Source of the DNA: Escherichia ruysiae
Lineage (GTDB): Bacteria; Pseudomonadota; Gammaproteobacteria; Enterobacterales; Enterobacteriaceae
DNA: 64,000 bases
Assembly: GCF_902498915.1 (NCBI RefSeq)
Contig: NZ_CABVLQ010000001.1
Strand: one strand, 5' to 3'
Shown: positions 1 to 9,120 of the stretch, piece by piece
Layout of the letters: every line of letters begins with the position of its first letter
How positions within the stretch are numbered: the stretch's first letter is position 1
Program-made: the position numbers and the translations under genes
Notes under the pieces: model-generated
Seen by the model: only the letters and a program-made list of their open reading frames with translations
Told to the model about the DNA's origin: nothing
Database searches by the model: none

Positions 1-569
1 CAGGAAAGCGATTATTTTGCAGCTGGGTCTGCCCGCTGAACCCGATTACCGACTTAGCGAACTGGTTACGCAGGCGCTTTGAACTCAATCAGTCTGCGAC
101 CATCCCGCGCCACATTCGGTACGTGCTGTTGGTGGTCATTCTGGTGGGATCGGCCTTAACCGGCACGCTCATCTGGGAATGGATCAACCCCGTTTCTCTG
201 ATGGGCCGTAGCCTGGTAATGGGATTTGGCAGCGGCGCGCTGCTTATTCTCGCGCTGTTTTTATTTGATCTACTGGTCGTTGAACACGGCTGGTGCGGGC
301 ACATTTGTCCGGTCGGCGCGCTGTATGGCGTGTTGGGTAGCAAAGGTGTGATTACCGTTGCGGCCACCGATCGGCAGAAATGTAACCGCTGTATGGATTG
401 TTTTCATGTTTGCCCGGAACCGCATGTGCTACGTGCCCCGGTGCTGGATGAACAAAGCCCGGTGCAGGTCACCAGCCGCGATTGCATGACGTGCGGTCGC
501 TGCGTGGATGTCTGTTCTGAGGATGTATTTACAATAACTACACGATGGAGTTCGGGAGCGAAATCATGA
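1..569 (+). CDS. napH: Quinol dehydrogenase membrane protein NapH, 3' part
   Basis: Inner-membrane iron-sulfur protein that, with NapG, passes electrons from quinol toward the periplasmic nitrate reductase NapA. The reading frame is open from base 3 and its start lies before the window, so only the last ~188 residues are visible (the family is about 287). They include a cysteine pair near the beginning (FCSWVCP), hydrophobic membrane segments, a second CGHICP motif, and two ferredoxin-type [4Fe-4S] motifs near the C terminus (CNRCMDCFHVCPEP and CMTCGRCVDVC). The stop overlaps the napB start as ATGA, showing translational coupling in the nap operon. Confidence 0.97.
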   Translation, partial: GKRLFCSWVCPLNPITDLANWLRRRFELNQSATIPRHIRYVLLVVILVGSALTGTLIWEWINPVSLMGRSLVMGFGSGALLILALFLFDLLVVEHGWCGHICPVGALYGVLGSKGVITVAATDRQKCNRCMDCFHVCPEPHVLRAPVLDEQSPVQVTSRDCMTCGRCVDVCSEDVFTITTRWSSGAKS

Positions 570-1015
570 AAAGCCATGACCTGAAGAAAGCGCTGTGTCA
601 ATGGACGGCGATGCTGGCCCTGGTGGTGAGCGGCGCGGTTTGGGCGGCAAATGGCGTCGATTTTAGCCAGTCGCCGGAAGTATCCGGGACGCAGGAAGGG
701 GCCATTCGGATGCCAAAAGAGCAGGATCGGATGCCGCTGAACTATGTGAATCAGCCGCCAATGATCCCGCATAGCGTTGAAGGTTATCAGGTAACGACCA
801 ATACCAACCGCTGCTTACAGTGCCACGGTGTTGAAAGCTATCGCACCACTGGCGCACCGCGCATCAGTCCTACTCACTTTATGGACAGCGACGGCAAAGT
901 GGGCGCAGAAGTGGCTCCGCGTCGTTATTTCTGTCTGCAATGTCACGTACCGCAGGCCGATACCGCGCCAATCGTGGGGAATACCTTTACCCCATCAAAA
1001 GGTTACGGGAAATAA
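566..1015 (+). CDS. napB: Periplasmic nitrate reductase, diheme cytochrome c subunit NapB
   Basis: Small electron-transfer subunit of the NapAB periplasmic nitrate reductase; it receives electrons from NapC and passes them to NapA. The protein is 149 aa with an N-terminal signal peptide ending near VWAANG. Two CxxCH heme c motifs are visible (CLQCHGV and CLQCHVP). I chose the ATG at 566, which overlaps the napH stop (ATGA) and gives the usual length, over an upstream in-frame start at 545 that would put extra charged residues before the signal peptide. Heme attachment depends on the ccm genes immediately downstream. Confidence 0.97.
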   Translation: MKSHDLKKALCQWTAMLALVVSGAVWAANGVDFSQSPEVSGTQEGAIRMPKEQDRMPLNYVNQPPMIPHSVEGYQVTTNTNRCLQCHGVESYRTTGAPRISPTHFMDSDGKVGAEVAPRRYFCLQCHVPQADTAPIVGNTFTPSKGYGK

Positions 1016-1024
1016 GAGGTTATT

Positions 1025-1627
1025 ATGGGAAATTCTGACCGTAAGCCTGGTCTGATTAAGCGCCTGTGGAAATGGTGGCGTACCCCCAGCCGTCTGGCGC
1101 TGGGGACGCTGCTGTTGATCGGTTTTGTCGGCGGCATCGTCTTCTGGGGCGGCTTTAACACCGGGATGGAAAAAGCCAATACCGAAGAGTTCTGCATTAG
1201 CTGCCACGAAATGCGTAACACGGTGTATCAGGAATACATGGATTCCGTGCACTACAACAACCGTAGCGGCGTCCGTGCGACCTGTCCGGATTGTCACGTT
1301 CCGCACGAGTTTGTGCCGAAGATGATACGCAAGCTCAAAGCAAGTAAAGAGCTGTATGGTAAAATTTTTGGCGTTATTGACACGCCGCAGAAATTTGAAG
1401 CTCATCGCCTGACGATGGCACAGAATGAGTGGCGGCGCATGAAGGACAATAACTCGCAGGAGTGCCGTAACTGTCACAACTTCGAGTATATGGATACAAC
1501 CGCCCAGAAATCTGTTGCCGCTAAGATGCACGACCAGGCGGTGAAAGATGGGCAAACCTGTATTGATTGCCATAAAGGGATAGCGCACAAGCTGCCCGAT
1601 ATGCGTGAAGTCGAGCCAGGTTTTTAA
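1025..1627 (+). CDS. napC: Membrane-anchored tetraheme cytochrome c NapC
   Basis: NapC/NirT family quinol-oxidising cytochrome c that hands electrons to NapB. The 200-aa protein has one N-terminal membrane anchor (about residues 20-40, LALGTLLLIGFVGGIVF) and then a periplasmic domain with four CxxCH heme motifs (CISCH, CPDCH, CRNCH, CIDCH). It starts 9 nt after napB with an AGAGG-type ribosome binding site, and is the last nap gene before ccmA, 12 nt downstream. The physical join of nap and ccm fits the need for heme-c attachment to NapB and NapC. Confidence 0.97.
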   Translation: MGNSDRKPGLIKRLWKWWRTPSRLALGTLLLIGFVGGIVFWGGFNTGMEKANTEEFCISCHEMRNTVYQEYMDSVHYNNRSGVRATCPDCHVPHEFVPKMIRKLKASKELYGKIFGVIDTPQKFEAHRLTMAQNEWRRMKDNNSQECRNCHNFEYMDTTAQKSVAAKMHDQAVKDGQTCIDCHKGIAHKLPDMREVEPGF

Positions 1628-1639
1628 CAGGGTTATTGC

Positions 1640-2263
1640 TTGGGTATGCTTGAAGCCAGAGAGTTACTTTGTGAGCGGGATGAACGAACCTTATTTAGTG
1701 GTTTGTCATTTACGCTGAACGCAGGAGAGTGGGTACAAATCACCGGCAGCAACGGCGCGGGGAAGACAACACTTCTCCGTTTGCTGACGGGGTTGTCTCG
1801 CCCTGATGCGGGTGACGTTCTCTGGCAAGGGCAGCCCTTGCATCAGGTACGCGACAGCTACCATCAAAACCTGTTATGGATAGGCCATCAGCCGGGGATC
1901 AAAACCCGGCTGACGGCGTTAGAAAATCTGCACTTTTATCATCGCGATGGTGATACCGCACAATGTCTGGAAGCCCTGGCGCAGGCCGGGCTTGCCGGAT
2001 TCGAAGATATTCCCGTAAATCAACTTTCTGCCGGGCAACAACGCCGCGTCGCTTTAGCGCGTCTGTGGCTGACCCGTGCCACGTTATGGATCCTCGACGA
2101 ACCTTTTACCGCGATTGACGTTAACGGCGTCGATCGTCTGACCCAGCGTATGGCGCAGCATACGGAGCAGGGGGGGATTGTGATTCTGACCACTCACCAG
2201 CCGCTCAACGTTGCTGAAAGTAAAATCCGCCGCATTTCGCTGACGCAAACGAGGGGCGCATGA
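1640..2263 (+). CDS. ccmA: Cytochrome c maturation ABC ATPase CcmA
   Basis: ATPase subunit of the CcmABCD complex, which releases holo-CcmE (heme chaperone) from CcmC for heme delivery in the periplasm. The 207-aa protein has Walker A GSNGAGKTT (about residues 36-44), ABC signature LSAGQQRR, Walker B LWILDEP and a switch His in LTTHQ. The start is a TTG at 1640; an in-frame ATG follows at 1646 (MLEARELL), so the true start is uncertain by two codons. Its 3' end overlaps ccmB by 4 nt. Confidence 0.96.
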   Translation: MGMLEARELLCERDERTLFSGLSFTLNAGEWVQITGSNGAGKTTLLRLLTGLSRPDAGDVLWQGQPLHQVRDSYHQNLLWIGHQPGIKTRLTALENLHFYHRDGDTAQCLEALAQAGLAGFEDIPVNQLSAGQQRRVALARLWLTRATLWILDEPFTAIDVNGVDRLTQRMAQHTEQGGIVILTTHQPLNVAESKIRRISLTQTRGA

Positions 2264-2922
2264 TGTTCTGGCGCATTTTCCGTCTTGAGCTGCGCGTGGC
2301 GTTTCGCCATAGTGCCGAAATCGCTAATCCGCTGTGGTTCTTCCTGATTGTTATTACCCTTTTTCCGCTCAGTATTGGCCCGGAGCCGCAGCTGCTGGCG
2401 CGTATTGCACCGGGAGTTATCTGGGTTGCGGCGCTGCTTTCTTCACTGCTGGCGCTGGAGCGACTGTTCCGTGACGATTTGCAGGACGGCAGTCTTGAAC
2501 AATTGATGTTGTTGCCGTTACCCTTGCCTGCCGTTGTGCTGGCGAAGGTGATGGCGCACTGGATGGTAACCGGTCTGCCGTTACTCATCCTCTCGCCTCT
2601 GGTGGCATTGCTACTGGGAATGGACGTTTATGGCTGGCAAGTGATGGCGCTGACGCTGCTGCTGGGAACCCCAACGCTTGGCTTTCTCGGCGCACCTGGC
2701 GTGGCACTGACGGTGGGACTTAAGCGCGGCGGCGTGCTACTGAGCATTCTGGTGTTACCGCTGACTATCCCATTACTCATCTTTGCCACCGCCGCGATGG
2801 ACGCGGCTTCGATGCATTTGCCCGTTGACGGGTATCTGGCAATTTTAGGCGCGTTGCTGGCAGGCACCGCGACATTAAGTCCTTTTGCGACGGCGGCAGC
2901 GTTAAGAATCAGCATTCAATAA
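2260..2922 (+). CDS. ccmB: Heme exporter-type membrane subunit CcmB
   Basis: Integral inner-membrane partner of CcmA in cytochrome c maturation. The 220-aa protein has about six hydrophobic helices, with the typical N-terminal region (MFWRIFRLELRVAFRHSAE) and a conserved LFRDDLQDGSLEQL stretch after the second helix. It overlaps ccmA by 4 nt. It was once thought to export heme; the current view is that CcmAB uses ATP to release holo-CcmE. There is a 41-nt gap before the ccmC start. Confidence 0.96.
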   Translation: MMFWRIFRLELRVAFRHSAEIANPLWFFLIVITLFPLSIGPEPQLLARIAPGVIWVAALLSSLLALERLFRDDLQDGSLEQLMLLPLPLPAVVLAKVMAHWMVTGLPLLILSPLVALLLGMDVYGWQVMALTLLLGTPTLGFLGAPGVALTVGLKRGGVLLSILVLPLTIPLLIFATAAMDAASMHLPVDGYLAILGALLAGTATLSPFATAAALRISIQ

Positions 2923-2963
2923 CGCTGGATTACTGATTTTTGTTCAAGTCTGGTATCGAAACT

Positions 2964-3701
2964 ATGTGGAAAACACTGCATCAACTGGCGATCCCACCAC
3001 GGCTCTACCAAATCTGTGGCTGGTTTATACCGTGGCTGGCAATCGCCAGTGTGGTTGTGCTTACCGTCGGCTGGATCTGGGGATTCGGCTTTGCCCCCGC
3101 TGATTATCAACAGGGAAATAGCTACCGCATTATCTACTTGCATGTGCCTGCGGCGATCTGGTCAATGGGGATTTATGCCTCAATGGCGGTGGCCGCGTTT
3201 ATCGGCCTGGTCTGGCAGATGAAAATGGCCAACCTGGCGGTGGCGGCGATGGCGCCCATTGGTGCCGTGTTTACCTTTATTGCCCTGGTCACCGGTTCTG
3301 CGTGGGGAAAACCGATGTGGGGCACCTGGTGGGTATGGGACGCACGCCTGACTTCTGAACTGGTGCTGCTGTTTTTGTATGTGGGTGTGATTGCCCTGTG
3401 GCACGCCTTCGACGACCGCCGTCTGGCGGGCCGTGCGGCAGGTATCCTGGTGCTGATTGGCGTGGTGAATCTGCCGATTATTCATTACTCCGTGGAGTGG
3501 TGGAACACCCTGCATCAGGGATCAACGCGAATGCAGCAAAGTATCGATCCGGCGATGCGTTCGCCGCTGCGCTGGTCGATTTTCGGCTTCCTGCTGCTGT
3601 CTGCCACGCTGACGCTGATGCGGATGCGTAATTTGATTTTGCTGATGGAAAAACGCCGTCCGTGGGTGAGTGAACTGATACTGAAAAGAGGCCGTAAATG
3701 A
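2964..3701 (+). CDS. ccmC: Heme-handling protein CcmC
   Basis: Inner-membrane protein of the heme-handling family that attaches heme to CcmE. The 245-aa product has six membrane helices and the diagnostic tryptophan-rich periplasmic WWD motif (WGTWWVWDARLTSELV). Conserved histidines that flank the WWD domain are present (YLHVPAA and IIHYSVEWW). I took ATG 2964 (MWKTLHQL), which gives the family length, over an upstream in-frame start at 2940. The 3' end overlaps ccmD by 4 nt. Confidence 0.96.
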   Translation: MWKTLHQLAIPPRLYQICGWFIPWLAIASVVVLTVGWIWGFGFAPADYQQGNSYRIIYLHVPAAIWSMGIYASMAVAAFIGLVWQMKMANLAVAAMAPIGAVFTFIALVTGSAWGKPMWGTWWVWDARLTSELVLLFLYVGVIALWHAFDDRRLAGRAAGILVLIGVVNLPIIHYSVEWWNTLHQGSTRMQQSIDPAMRSPLRWSIFGFLLLSATLTLMRMRNLILLMEKRRPWVSELILKRGRK

Positions 3702-3907
3702 CCCCTGCATTTGCTTCCTGGAATGAATTTTTCGCAATGGGCGGTTACGCCTTTTATGTCTGGCTGGCGGTGGTGATGACCGTTATTCCGCTGGTGGTTT
3801 TGGTCGTGCACTCGGTGATGCAGCATCGCGCAATTCTGCGTGGCGTGGCGCAACAGCGGGCGCGTGAGGCGCGTTTACGTGCTGCGCAACAGCAGGAGGC
3901 TGCATGA
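3698..3907 (+). CDS. ccmD: Small heme-exporter subunit CcmD
   Basis: A 69-aa single-pass membrane protein of the CcmABCD complex, needed for release of heme-loaded CcmE. One hydrophobic helix ([20 protein letters not shown], about residues 17-36) is followed by a basic, Arg/Gln/Ala-rich cytoplasmic tail ([16 protein letters not shown]), the usual CcmD pattern. It overlaps both ccmC and ccmE by 4 nt. Confidence 0.95.
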
Positions 3908-4383
3908 ATATTCGCCGTAAAAACCGCTTGTGGATTGCCTGTGCCGTGCTGGCGGGGCTGGCGCTGACGATTGGCCTGGTGCTATATGCGCTGCGCTCGA
4001 ATATCGATCTTTTTTATACGCCGGGGGAGATTCTCTACGGCAAACGTGAAACCCAACAGATGCCGGAAGTCGGGCAGCGCCTGCGCGTCGGCGGAATGGT
4101 GATGCCGGGGAGCGTGCAGCGCGATCCCAATTCGCTGAAAGTAACGTTCACCATTTACGACGCTGAAGGCTCAGTGGATGTCTCTTATGAAGGCATTTTG
4201 CCGGATCTGTTCCGTGAAGGGCAGGGCGTTGTGGTGCAGGGCGAACTGGAAAAAGGCAATCATATCCTCGCGAAAGAAGTGCTGGCGAAACACGATGAAA
4301 ACTATACGCCGCCAGAAGTCGAAAAAGCGATGGAAGCGAATCACCGTCGCCCGGCGAGTGTTTATAAGGATCCAGCATCATGA
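3904..4383 (+). CDS. ccmE: Periplasmic heme chaperone CcmE
   Basis: Carries heme covalently bound to a histidine from CcmC to the CcmFGH ligation module. The 159-aa protein has an N-terminal membrane anchor (about residues 8-30), an OB-fold periplasmic domain and the heme-binding motif around His130 (LAKHDENY, where the His and Tyr are the functional residues). It overlaps ccmD and ccmF by 4 nt on each side. Confidence 0.97.
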
Positions 4384-6323
4384 TGCCAGAAATTGGTAAC
4401 GGGCTGCTGTGCCTGGCGCTAGGAATTGCGCTGCTGCTGTCCGTGTATCCGTTATGGGGCGTGGCGCGCGGAGATGCGCGCATGATGGCGTCTTCCCGCT
4501 TGTTTGCCTGGCTACTGTTCATGACTGTGGCTGGCGCATTTCTGGTGCTGGTCAATGCTTTCGTGGTCAACGACTTTACCGTCACCTATGTTGCCAGCAA
4601 CTCGAATACCCAGCTTCCGGTATGGTATCGCGTGGCGGCGACCTGGGGCGCGCATGAAGGTTCACTGCTGCTGTGGGTGTTGCTGATGAGCGGCTGGACG
4701 TTTGCGGTAGCGATTTTTAGCCAGCGTATTCCGCTGGATATTGTTGCTCGCGTACTGGCGATAATGGGGATGGTTAGCGTCGGATTTTTGCTGTTCATTC
4801 TCTTTACCTCAAACCCGTTCTCCCGCACGCTGCCGAACTTCCCGATTGAAGGGCGCGATCTTAACCCACTGTTGCAGGATCCGGGGCTGATCTTCCATCC
4901 GCCTCTGCTCTATATGGGCTACGTCGGTTTCTCGGTGGCGTTTGCTTTTGCCATCGCTTCTTTGTTGAGTGGGCGTCTGGACAGCACTTACGCACGTTTT
5001 ACCCGTCCGTGGACGCTGGCGGCGTGGATCTTCCTGACGCTCGGCATTGTGCTTGGTTCCGCATGGGCCTATTACGAACTCGGCTGGGGCGGCTGGTGGT
5101 TCTGGGATCCGGTAGAAAACGCCTCGTTTATGCCGTGGCTGGTGGGGACTGCGCTGATGCACTCACTGGCGGTCACTGAACAACGCGCCAGCTTCAAAGC
5201 GTGGACATTACTGTTGGCAATCAGTGCCTTCTCGCTGTGTCTGCTGGGGACTTTCCTCGTGCGTTCCGGCGTGCTGGTATCGGTACACGCGTTTGCGTCT
5301 GATCCGGCGCGCGGTATGTTTATCCTCGCCTTTATGGTACTGGTGATTGGCGGTTCGCTGCTGCTGTTTGCCGCGCGTGGACACAAAGTTCGCTCACGCG
5401 TAAACAATGCGCTGTGGTCGCGGGAATCTCTGCTGTTAGCGAACAACGTTTTGCTGGTCGCCGCGATGCTGGTGGTGTTGCTGGGGACGCTGCTGCCGCT
5501 GGTGCATAAACAACTGGGGCTGGGCAGTATTTCGATTGGCGAACCGTTCTTCAACACCATGTTTACCTGGCTAATGGTGCCGTTTGCGCTGTTGCTTGGC
5601 GTCGGCCCTCTGGTGCGCTGGGGACGCGATCGCCCGCGTAAAATCCGCAATTTGTTGATTATCGCCTTCATCTCAACGCTGGTGCTGTCTCTGCTGTTGC
5701 CGTGGCTGTTCGAAAGCAAAGTTGTGGCGATGACGGTGCTTGGCCTGGCAATGGCCTGCTGGATTGCGGTGCTGGCAATTGCGGAAGCTGCGCTGCGTAT
5801 TTCACGCGGCACGAAAACCACCTTCAGTTATTGGGGGATGGTGGCGGCTCACCTGGGGCTGGCAGTGACAATTGTTGGCATTGCTTTTAGTCAGAACTAT
5901 AGCGTTGAGCGTGATGTGCGCATGAAGTCCGGCGATAGCGTCGATATTCATGAATATCGCTTCACCTTCCGTGATGTCAAAGAGGTGACTGGCCCGAACT
6001 GGCGTGGCGGTGTGGCGACTATCGGCGTAACGCGAGATGGCAAGCCGGAAACAGTGCTGTATGCAGAAAAACGTTATTACAACACTGCCGGGTCGATGAT
6101 GACCGAAGCGGCGATTGACGGCGGCATCACGCGTGACCTGTACGCCGCGCTCGGTGAAGAGCTGGAAAACGGCGCGTGGGCAGTTCGTCTTTACTACAAA
6201 CCGTTTGTTCGCTGGATCTGGGCGGGCGGGCTGATGATGGCGTTGGGCGGGCTGCTGTGCCTGTTTGATCCTCGCTATCGCAAGCGCGTGAACCCGCAAA
6301 AAACTGCGCCGGAGGCTGTATGA
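4380..6323 (+). CDS. ccmF: Cytochrome c heme lyase core CcmF
   Basis: Large polytopic membrane protein that, with CcmH, ligates heme from CcmE to CxxCH motifs of apocytochromes c. It has 647 aa, many membrane helices, and the periplasmic WWD motif ([19 protein letters not shown], about residues 232-250). A large periplasmic loop near the C terminus (after [12 protein letters not shown]) precedes the last helix. It overlaps ccmE and ccmG by 4 nt. Confidence 0.97.
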
Positions 6324-6877
6324 AGAGCAAAGTATTGTTAATTCCTTTGATTATCTTCCTGGCGATTGCCGCAGCATTGCTGTGGCAGCTGGCGCGTAAT
6401 GCCGAAGGGGATGATCCGACCAATCTGGAATCGGCGCTCATTGGCAAGCCTGTGCCGAAGTTTCGTCTCGAATCACTGGACAATCCGGGGCAGTTTTATC
6501 AGGCGGATGTGCTGACTCAGGGTAAACCGGTGCTGCTTAACGTCTGGGCGACCTGGTGTCCGACCTGCCGTGCGGAACATCAATATCTGAATCAGCTTTC
6601 TGCGCAGGGCATCCGCGTGGTCGGCATGAACTATAAAGACGACAGGCAGAAAGCAATTAGCTGGCTGAAAGAACTGGGCAATCCTTACGCGCTAAGCCTG
6701 TTTGATGGCGACGGCATGTTAGGGCTGGATCTCGGCGTGTATGGCGCGCCAGAAACGTTTCTCATCGATGGCAACGGCATCATTCGCTATCGCCATGCGG
6801 GCGATCTCAATCCTCGCGTCTGGGAAGAAGAGATCAAGCCGCTGTGGGAGAAATACAGTAAGGAGGCCGCACAATGA
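6320..6877 (+). CDS. ccmG: Thiol:disulfide interchange protein CcmG (DsbE)
   Basis: Membrane-tethered, periplasm-facing thioredoxin-like protein that keeps apocytochrome cysteines and CcmH reduced before heme ligation. It has 185 aa, an N-terminal anchor (about residues 5-22) and the active site WCPTC with Cys80 and Cys83. The cis-Pro region is in GVYGAPETFLI. Reducing power normally comes from DsbD, which is not in this window. It overlaps ccmF and ccmH by 4 nt. Confidence 0.96.
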   Translation: MKSKVLLIPLIIFLAIAAALLWQLARNAEGDDPTNLESALIGKPVPKFRLESLDNPGQFYQADVLTQGKPVLLNVWATWCPTCRAEHQYLNQLSAQGIRVVGMNYKDDRQKAISWLKELGNPYALSLFDGDGMLGLDLGVYGAPETFLIDGNGIIRYRHAGDLNPRVWEEEIKPLWEKYSKEAAQ

Positions 6878-7926
6878 GGTTTTTATTGGGCGTGCTGATG
6901 CTGATGATCTCCGGCTCGGCGCTGGCGACCATCGACGTGTTGCAGTTTAAAGATGAAGCACAGGAACAGCAGTTCCGCCAGCTCACGGAAGAACTGCGCT
7001 GCCCGAAATGCCAGAACAACAGTATTGCCGATTCCAACTCGATGATTGCCACTGACCTGCGCCAGAAAGTGTATGAACTGATGCAGGAAGGTAAAAGCAA
7101 GAAAGAGATTGTTGATTATATGGTGGCGCGTTACGGCAACTTCGTCACTTACGATCCGCCATTAACACCGCTGACCGTGCTGCTGTGGGTGCTGCCAGTT
7201 GTCGCTATTGGTATCGGCGGCTGGGTGATTTACTCCCGCTCGCGGCGTCGGGTGCATGTGGCGCAGGAGGAGTTTCCTGAACAAAGCGTGCCGGAAGGTA
7301 AGCGTGCCGGATATGTTGTTTATCTGCCGGGTATTGTGGTGGCGTTAATTGTGGCAGGCGTCAGCTACTACCAGACTGGCAATTATCAGCAGGTAAAAGT
7401 TTGGCAGCAGGCCACGGCACAGGCTCCGGCGTTGCTGGACAGGGCGCTCGATCCGAAAGCCGATCCGCTCAACGAAGAAGAGATGTCACGTCTTGCGCTG
7501 GGAATGCGTACTCAACTGCAAAAAAATCCAGGAGATATTGAAGGCTGGATTATGTTGGGCCGCGTTGGCATGGCGCTGGGTAACGCCAGTATCGCGACCG
7601 ATGCATATGCCACTGCGTATCGCCTCGATCCGAAAAACAGTGATGCTGCGCTAGGTTACGCGGAGGCGTTAACGCGTTCTTCTGACCCCAACGATAACCG
7701 CCTGGGCGGCGAGTTGTTGCGTCAACTGGTGAGAAGTGACCACAGCAATATTCGCGTGCTGAGCATGTATGCGTTTAACGCCTTTGAGCAGCAGCGATTT
7801 GGCGAAGCCGTTGCCGCGTGGGAGATGATGTTGAAACTCTTGCCTGCCAACGATACTCGCCGTGCGGTGATTGAGCGCAGTATCGCGCAGGCGATGCAGC
7901 ATTTGTCGCCGCAGGAGAGTAAGTAA
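6874..7926 (+). CDS. ccmH: Cytochrome c maturation protein CcmH (CcmH-CcmI fusion)
   Basis: Ligation-module protein of System I cytochrome c maturation. The 350-aa product has a signal peptide (MRFLLGVLMLMISGSALA), a short CcmH domain with the redox motif LRCPKCQN (Cys43, Cys46), a membrane helix, a second membrane helix near residue 145, and a long C-terminal TPR-like region (from about residue 190). In many other proteobacteria the C-terminal part is a separate protein, CcmI; the E. coli-type gene is the fused form seen here. It is the last gene of the ccm operon and converges on narP. Confidence 0.96.
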   Translation: MRFLLGVLMLMISGSALATIDVLQFKDEAQEQQFRQLTEELRCPKCQNNSIADSNSMIATDLRQKVYELMQEGKSKKEIVDYMVARYGNFVTYDPPLTPLTVLLWVLPVVAIGIGGWVIYSRSRRRVHVAQEEFPEQSVPEGKRAGYVVYLPGIVVALIVAGVSYYQTGNYQQVKVWQQATAQAPALLDRALDPKADPLNEEEMSRLALGMRTQLQKNPGDIEGWIMLGRVGMALGNASIATDAYATAYRLDPKNSDAALGYAEALTRSSDPNDNRLGGELLRQLVRSDHSNIRVLSMYAFNAFEQQRFGEAVAAWEMMLKLLPANDTRRAVIERSIAQAMQHLSPQESK

Positions 7927-7985
7927 GAAGAAGCCCGATGGTGACGCCATTGGAGCCAGGCGGATGACAACGTGCGCTATGTTTA

Positions 7986-8085
7986 TGCCGGATGCGGCGT
8001 GATCGCCTTATTCGGCCTACAAAATCGTGCAAATTCAATACATTGCTCGATCTGCGTAGGCCTGATAAGCATAGCGCATCAGGCA
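7986..8085. repeat. REP/BIME element between ccmH and narP
   Basis: Two REP-like units in opposite orientation: TGCCGGATGCGGCGTGA at 7986 followed by TTCGGCCTAC, and GTAGGCCTGATAAG at 8056 followed by GCGCATCAGGCA. This is the usual E. coli arrangement between convergent genes, associated with mRNA 3'-end protection and gyrase/IHF binding. Confidence 0.85.
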
Positions 8086-8108
8086 GTTTTGCGTTTGTCA
8101 TCAATCTC

Positions 8109-8141
8109 AGCCCGATGATAAATCCATCGGGCTATTTTTTT
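8109..8141 (+). terminator. Rho-independent terminator of the nap-ccm operon
   Basis: A perfect 9-bp stem AGCCCGATG/CATCGGGCT with a 7-nt loop, followed by ATTTTTTTA. The U-run on the plus strand ends nap-ccm transcription. The T tract touches the narP stop codon (8140-8142), so the two genes share this boundary. Confidence 0.85.
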
Positions 8142-8787
8142 ATTGTGTCCCGCGTTGTTGCAGGAACAGAATGGTGGCCGCCACGCGTGAGCGGACATTG
8201 AGTTTACGCAGCAGATTGCGAATGTGCACTTTTACCGTCTGCTCAGAAATATTCAACACCGAGGCAATTTGCTTATTCGACAGCCCTTGCGCCAGCTCGT
8301 GCAGAACATCCAGCTCACGCTCCGTCAGCACGCTGAAGGGATCTTCTTCCGCACCGAACATTTCACGTTCGCGCAAGTACTGATTGACGCGTTCGCTAAA
8401 GACTTTGCTGCCTTTTGCTCCGGCGCGAATTGCTTCCAGCAATACTTCCGGGTCGCTGTCTTTTAGCAGATAGCCGTCTGCGCCTGCGTCTATCAGTGCA
8501 AAGACATCGCTGGAGGCATCTGATACGGTCAGGATAATAATTTGCGCGGTAACGCCATCCCTGCGCAAGGCATTGAGGGTATCCAGGCCACTCATACCTT
8601 TCATATTGAGATCCAGCAAGATAACGTCGATATCCAGTCGATTAGCCAGATCGATAGCACTAGCGCCGTCGCCTGCTTCGGCGACCACTTCAAAACCAGG
8701 ATCAAGCTCCAGTAACTGACGAACACCGCGTCGCATAAGTGGATGATCATCCACAATCATCACCTGAAAAGGCGTTGCTTCAGGCAT
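8140..8787 (-). CDS. narP: Nitrate/nitrite response regulator NarP
   Basis: Two-component response regulator of the NarL/FixJ family, phosphorylated by NarX or NarQ (not in this window); it activates the nap-ccm operon during growth on low nitrate. The 215-aa protein has a receiver domain with acidic pocket DD near residues 13-14, phospho-acceptor Asp59 (VILLDLN) and Lys in LLKDSD, then a LuxR-type HTH (LTERELDVLHELAQGLSNKQIA). I used the ATG at 8787 (MPEATPFQ), preceded by a CAGGAG Shine-Dalgarno, over an in-frame start ten codons upstream. It converges on ccmH. Confidence 0.97.
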   Translation of the reverse strand: MPEATPFQVMIVDDHPLMRRGVRQLLELDPGFEVVAEAGDGASAIDLANRLDIDVILLDLNMKGMSGLDTLNALRRDGVTAQIIILTVSDASSDVFALIDAGADGYLLKDSDPEVLLEAIRAGAKGSKVFSERVNQYLREREMFGAEEDPFSVLTERELDVLHELAQGLSNKQIASVLNISEQTVKVHIRNLLRKLNVRSRVAATILFLQQRGTQ

Positions 8788-8930
8788 AGTAGTCTCCTGA
8801 GGTTTTATTAGAATCATTATGTTTGAGCGTAGCGTTGGTAACGCTACCAGGCGCGTGAATGTTACCCCATTTTATGTATGGGCATGTAGTAAAACTGCAA
8901 GTGAGGGTAGCAAGACAATGCTGTGGATAT

Positions 8931-8961
8931 AAAAAAACCAACCGTAAAGGTTGGTTTTTTT
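8931..8961 (-). terminator. Terminator downstream of proL
   Basis: The stem AACCAACC/GGTTGGTT with loop GTAAA is flanked by an A-run and a T-run, so it can act in both directions. It lies just 3' of the tRNA-Pro gene on the minus strand. Confidence 0.85.
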
Positions 8962-8969
8962 GGGATTTT

Positions 8970-9046
8970 TGGTCGGCACGAGAGGATTTGAACCTCCGAC
9001 CCCCGACACCCCATGACGGTGCGCTACCAGGCTGCGCTACGTGCCG
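8970..9046 (-). tRNA. proL: tRNA-Pro (anticodon GGG)
   Basis: The 77-nt gene has an acceptor stem CGGCACG/CGTGCCG and the 3' CCA is encoded. The anticodon loop reads ATGGGGT with GGG as anticodon, and the T arm holds GGTTCAAATCC. This matches the proline tRNA proL. It reads proline codons CCC/CCU. It stands alone between narP and yejM. tRNA genes are common integration sites, but no integrase gene or attachment-site repeat is seen next to it. Confidence 0.96.
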
Positions 9047-9120
9047 ACTCGTGGCTGCTTATACTACCGTTTTCCACACCGATTGCAAGTAAGATATTTT
9101 GCTAACTGATTTATAATTAA

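Noticed and set aside
5072..5821. Antisense open frame of about 249 codons within ccmF
   Set aside because: Codon pattern and composition (Ser/Thr/Arg rich) are those of a mirror frame of a membrane protein gene; ccmF is intact on the other strand.
8970..9046. tRNA-Pro as an attachment site for an integrated element
   Set aside because: There is no integrase gene nearby and no repeat of the tRNA 3' end within the flanking few kilobases.
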